Of a stretch of 15,164 nt of DNA, positions 13,822 through 15,164 are shown in pieces. The first letter of the stretch is position 1. Each line of letters opens with the position of its first letter. The position numbers and the translations under genes were made by a program. The stretch is taken from contig JALHTV010000309.1 of NCBI GenBank assembly GCA_022866005.1, forward strand, positions 1 to 15,164, in the 5' to 3' direction. The stretch comes from Phycisphaerae bacterium (GTDB taxonomy: Bacteria; Planctomycetota; Phycisphaerae; SM23-33). Below the pieces are notes generated by a model, which saw nothing but the letters and a program-made list of their open reading frames with translations, was not told the DNA's origin and did no database searches.

Positions 13822-14454
13822 TCAGTCCTGCACGTTCGCGTCCGACGACAATCGCGAGCGAATCTTTTCCGCTACTTCGCGCACCGCGCCGCTGTGGCCA
13901 CCGCGCCCGCTTGGTTGGCCCAGCTCGGCGAGCAGTGCCTGGGCCTCGAGCTCGTCGCGGATCTCACACAGCGTCACCGGCCCGGCGGTGCCCAGGCCCA
14001 CCAGCAGCAGCCGCTTGCCCACCCGGACCAGACAGACCTCGCATCGCCCGCCCAGATGTGTGCGGCAGAGCACTTCGACGACGCCGGTGCCCGCGGTGGT
14101 TCGGCGGCGGCCGGTGAGGCGCTTCAGCACCGCCCGCAGCAGGAAGATCAATGCAATCACGACCGCCAGGGCCGCCAGCGGCTGGAGCCAGTCGGCAATC
14201 ACCCCACCGGCGGCGGGACCTTTGCGGCCGGACACGCGGGTGCTTTCGAGTTCCTCGCGGGCCTTGGCCTGGGTCGTCAGGCGGTTGCCCTCACCGGTGG
14301 CGGCTGTTGCGACGGCTCGCGTGGAAGTTGCGCGGGCCGTGGTTGGGCGCGACGCGGCGGCCTCCGCAGCCGGCGCCGCTCCTGCGCCCGCGGTCAAGGC
14401 CGCGGTCAGCGCAACAGCGATAAGACACCTTGCCAGGGGCAGACCCGGGTTCAC
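13822..14454 (-). CDS. fliO: FliO, flagellar export gate assembly protein
   Basis: Bitopic membrane protein (210 residues) that helps assemble the FliP ring. An N-terminal signal sequence (about 8-29) is followed by a long alanine/threonine-rich periplasmic stretch. One membrane helix lies at about 89-109 (WLQPLAALAVVIALIFLLRAV). The conserved cytoplasmic FliO domain follows (GTGVVEVLCRTHLGGRCEVC, then LVRVGKRLLLVGLG). FliO is poorly conserved, so position between fliN and fliP adds weight. The start is GTG 14454 inside the fliN end (overlap GTGA), with a perfect AAGGAGG at 14460-14466. Confidence 0.9.
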   Translation of the reverse strand: MNPGLPLARCLIAVALTAALTAGAGAAPAAEAAASRPTTARATSTRAVATAATGEGNRLTTQAKAREELESTRVSGRKGPAAGGVIADWLQPLAALAVVIALIFLLRAVLKRLTGRRRTTAGTGVVEVLCRTHLGGRCEVCLVRVGKRLLLVGLGTAGPVTLCEIRDELEAQALLAELGQPSGRGGHSGAVREVAEKIRSRLSSDANVQD

Positions 14455-14684
14455 TCCATCCTCCTTGCGTCTGACGCGACGATCTCCTCGATACGGACAG
14501 CCAACTTACCGTCCACCACGACGGCCTGGCCGCGAGCGTACAGCCGCCCGGCCACGTAGACGTCCACGGGGTCGTCGACGTTGCGGTCCAGCGCAACCAT
14601 GCCGCCTGCGCTCAGGTCATGGGCCCCAGCGCTCGGGATGAGCCGCCTTCCCAGCTCCAGTCGCACGTTCACGGTTTGACCCAA
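14451..14684 (-). CDS. fliN: FliN-like C-ring protein, SpoA domain only
   Basis: Short (77 residues) protein made almost entirely of a SpoA domain. In FliN this domain forms the lower C-ring of the flagellar switch and binds the export ATPase complex. Diagnostic residues are VNVRLELGRR, GGMVALDRNVDDPVDVYVAG and RLYARGQAVVVDGKLAVRIE. FliN proteins are usually 100-140 residues; the variable N-terminal part is absent. The start is TTG 14684 with AAGGA (14691-14695) 6 bases upstream. A GTG four codons in is an alternative. It overlaps the fliJ end by 16 bases and fliO by 4 bases, implying tight coupling. Whether it is FliN or a FliM/FliN-related fragment cannot be decided from this alone. Confidence 0.85.
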   Translation of the reverse strand: MGQTVNVRLELGRRLIPSAGAHDLSAGGMVALDRNVDDPVDVYVAGRLYARGQAVVVDGKLAVRIEEIVASDARRME

Positions 14685-15154
14685 CGCTGATCCTTAGCCG
14701 GTGTTTGCACAGCGACCTGGGCCGCCGCTCGGGTCGCGTGCAGGTCGTCGGCGGCGCCGGTCTCGGCGCGCTGTTGATCGCTAGCGGCCGCGGCGGCCGA
14801 GCGCCGCCGCGCCGCATCGGTGCCCTTACGCTCGCACATGGCCTGCTCCAAGGCGGTCCGCTTGTGCTCCAGATCCACGCGGGCCTCCGCCAGGTACCGG
14901 TTGGCATCGGCCAGGGCCGCGGTGAGTCCCCCCACCGATTCGCGGTAGCGCGCCAGGGCGGCCGGGTCGCTCCCAAGGGCCGAGCGGGCCTCCGCGTTGT
15001 GGGCCTCCAACAGGCTGCGCAAGCGCCGCACGTGCGTCTCGGCTGCGTCCACCTGCGACCGGGCCGACTCAAATGCCTGCCGCGCGCTATCCTCATCCTG
15101 CCGGCGCAGCCGCCACAACACCGATAGCTGACGCTCCTGCCTGCTGGTACTCAT
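14669..15154 (-). CDS. fliJ: Probable FliJ, coiled-coil flagellar export chaperone
   Basis: Charged, nearly all-helical protein of 161 residues with long coiled-coil stretches (about 4-105) and an alanine-rich tail. The N-terminus LSVLWRLRRQDEDSARQAF resembles FliJ (LxxLxxLRxxxExxAxxxL). FliJ (about 147 residues) links the FliI ATPase ring to FlhA and recycles chaperones. It is poorly conserved in sequence, so the assignment leans on length, coiled coil and position at the head of the flagellar genes. The ATG 15154 has GGAGGA 4 bases upstream. fliI would be expected just beyond the right edge. Confidence 0.72.
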   Translation of the reverse strand: MSTSRQERQLSVLWRLRRQDEDSARQAFESARSQVDAAETHVRRLRSLLEAHNAEARSALGSDPAALARYRESVGGLTAALADANRYLAEARVDLEHKRTALEQAMCERKGTDAARRRSAAAAASDQQRAETGAADDLHATRAAAQVAVQTPAKDQRWVKP

Positions 15155-15158
15155 CGTG

Positions 15159-15164
15159 TCCTCC
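15159..15164 (-). promoter_or_regulatory. Ribosome binding site of fliJ
   Basis: Minus-strand GGAGGA, 4 bases before ATG 15154, at the right edge of the window. Confidence 0.6.

Overview
The window is high-GC, almost fully coding, and reads mainly on the minus strand. An apolipoprotein N-acyltransferase, a lipobox protein and a flagellar type III export operon point to a motile, outer-membrane-bearing bacterium. The glycosyltransferase belongs to a family known from exosortase/PEP-CTERM polysaccharide loci. Together with the PEGA lipoprotein and the Gfo/Idh/MocA plus cupin pair, this would suit a Planctomycetota-like or other environmental high-GC lineage, but no marker here settles the taxonomy. 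There are no rRNA or tRNA genes, CRISPR arrays, transposases or phage genes.

Left part (1-5706). A partial lnt runs off the left edge on the minus strand. A membrane-anchored protein of unknown function (1229-2125, +) diverges from it. This is the only plus-strand gene I accept. It converges on a small PEGA-domain lipoprotein. Next come a family-4-type glycosyltransferase, a Gfo/Idh/MocA oxidoreductase and a small cupin. The last two are probably co-transcribed.

Right part (5795-15154). This is a flagellar cluster, all on the minus strand, in transcription order fliJ-fliN-fliO-fliP-fliQ-fliR-flhB-flhA-flhF-flhG-fliA. The genes overlap or are separated by a few bases, except at fliQ/fliR and flhG/fliA. 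It encodes the export gate (FliP, FliQ, FliR, FlhB, FlhA), the accessory FliO, a probable export chaperone (FliJ), a short C-ring protein (FliN), the GTPase/ATPase pair that sets flagellar position and number (FlhF, FlhG) and the flagellar sigma factor (FliA). fliA has a good sigma-70-like promoter of its own in the 226-bp gap before it.

The most unusual observations are in the export gate. flhA is interrupted by a single in-frame TAG codon, with well-conserved coding sequence continuing in the same frame to the normal C-terminus. flhB stops just after its membrane domain and lacks the NPTH autocleavage motif and the cytoplasmic switch domain, with flhA starting directly behind it. TAG ends at least three other genes here, so general TAG reassignment is unlikely. 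A long interrupted palindrome (57 bp) lies between fliQ and fliR, where fliR has no visible ribosome binding site. Whether the gate is decaying, split, rescued by a second locus or affected by sequence error cannot be decided from this window.
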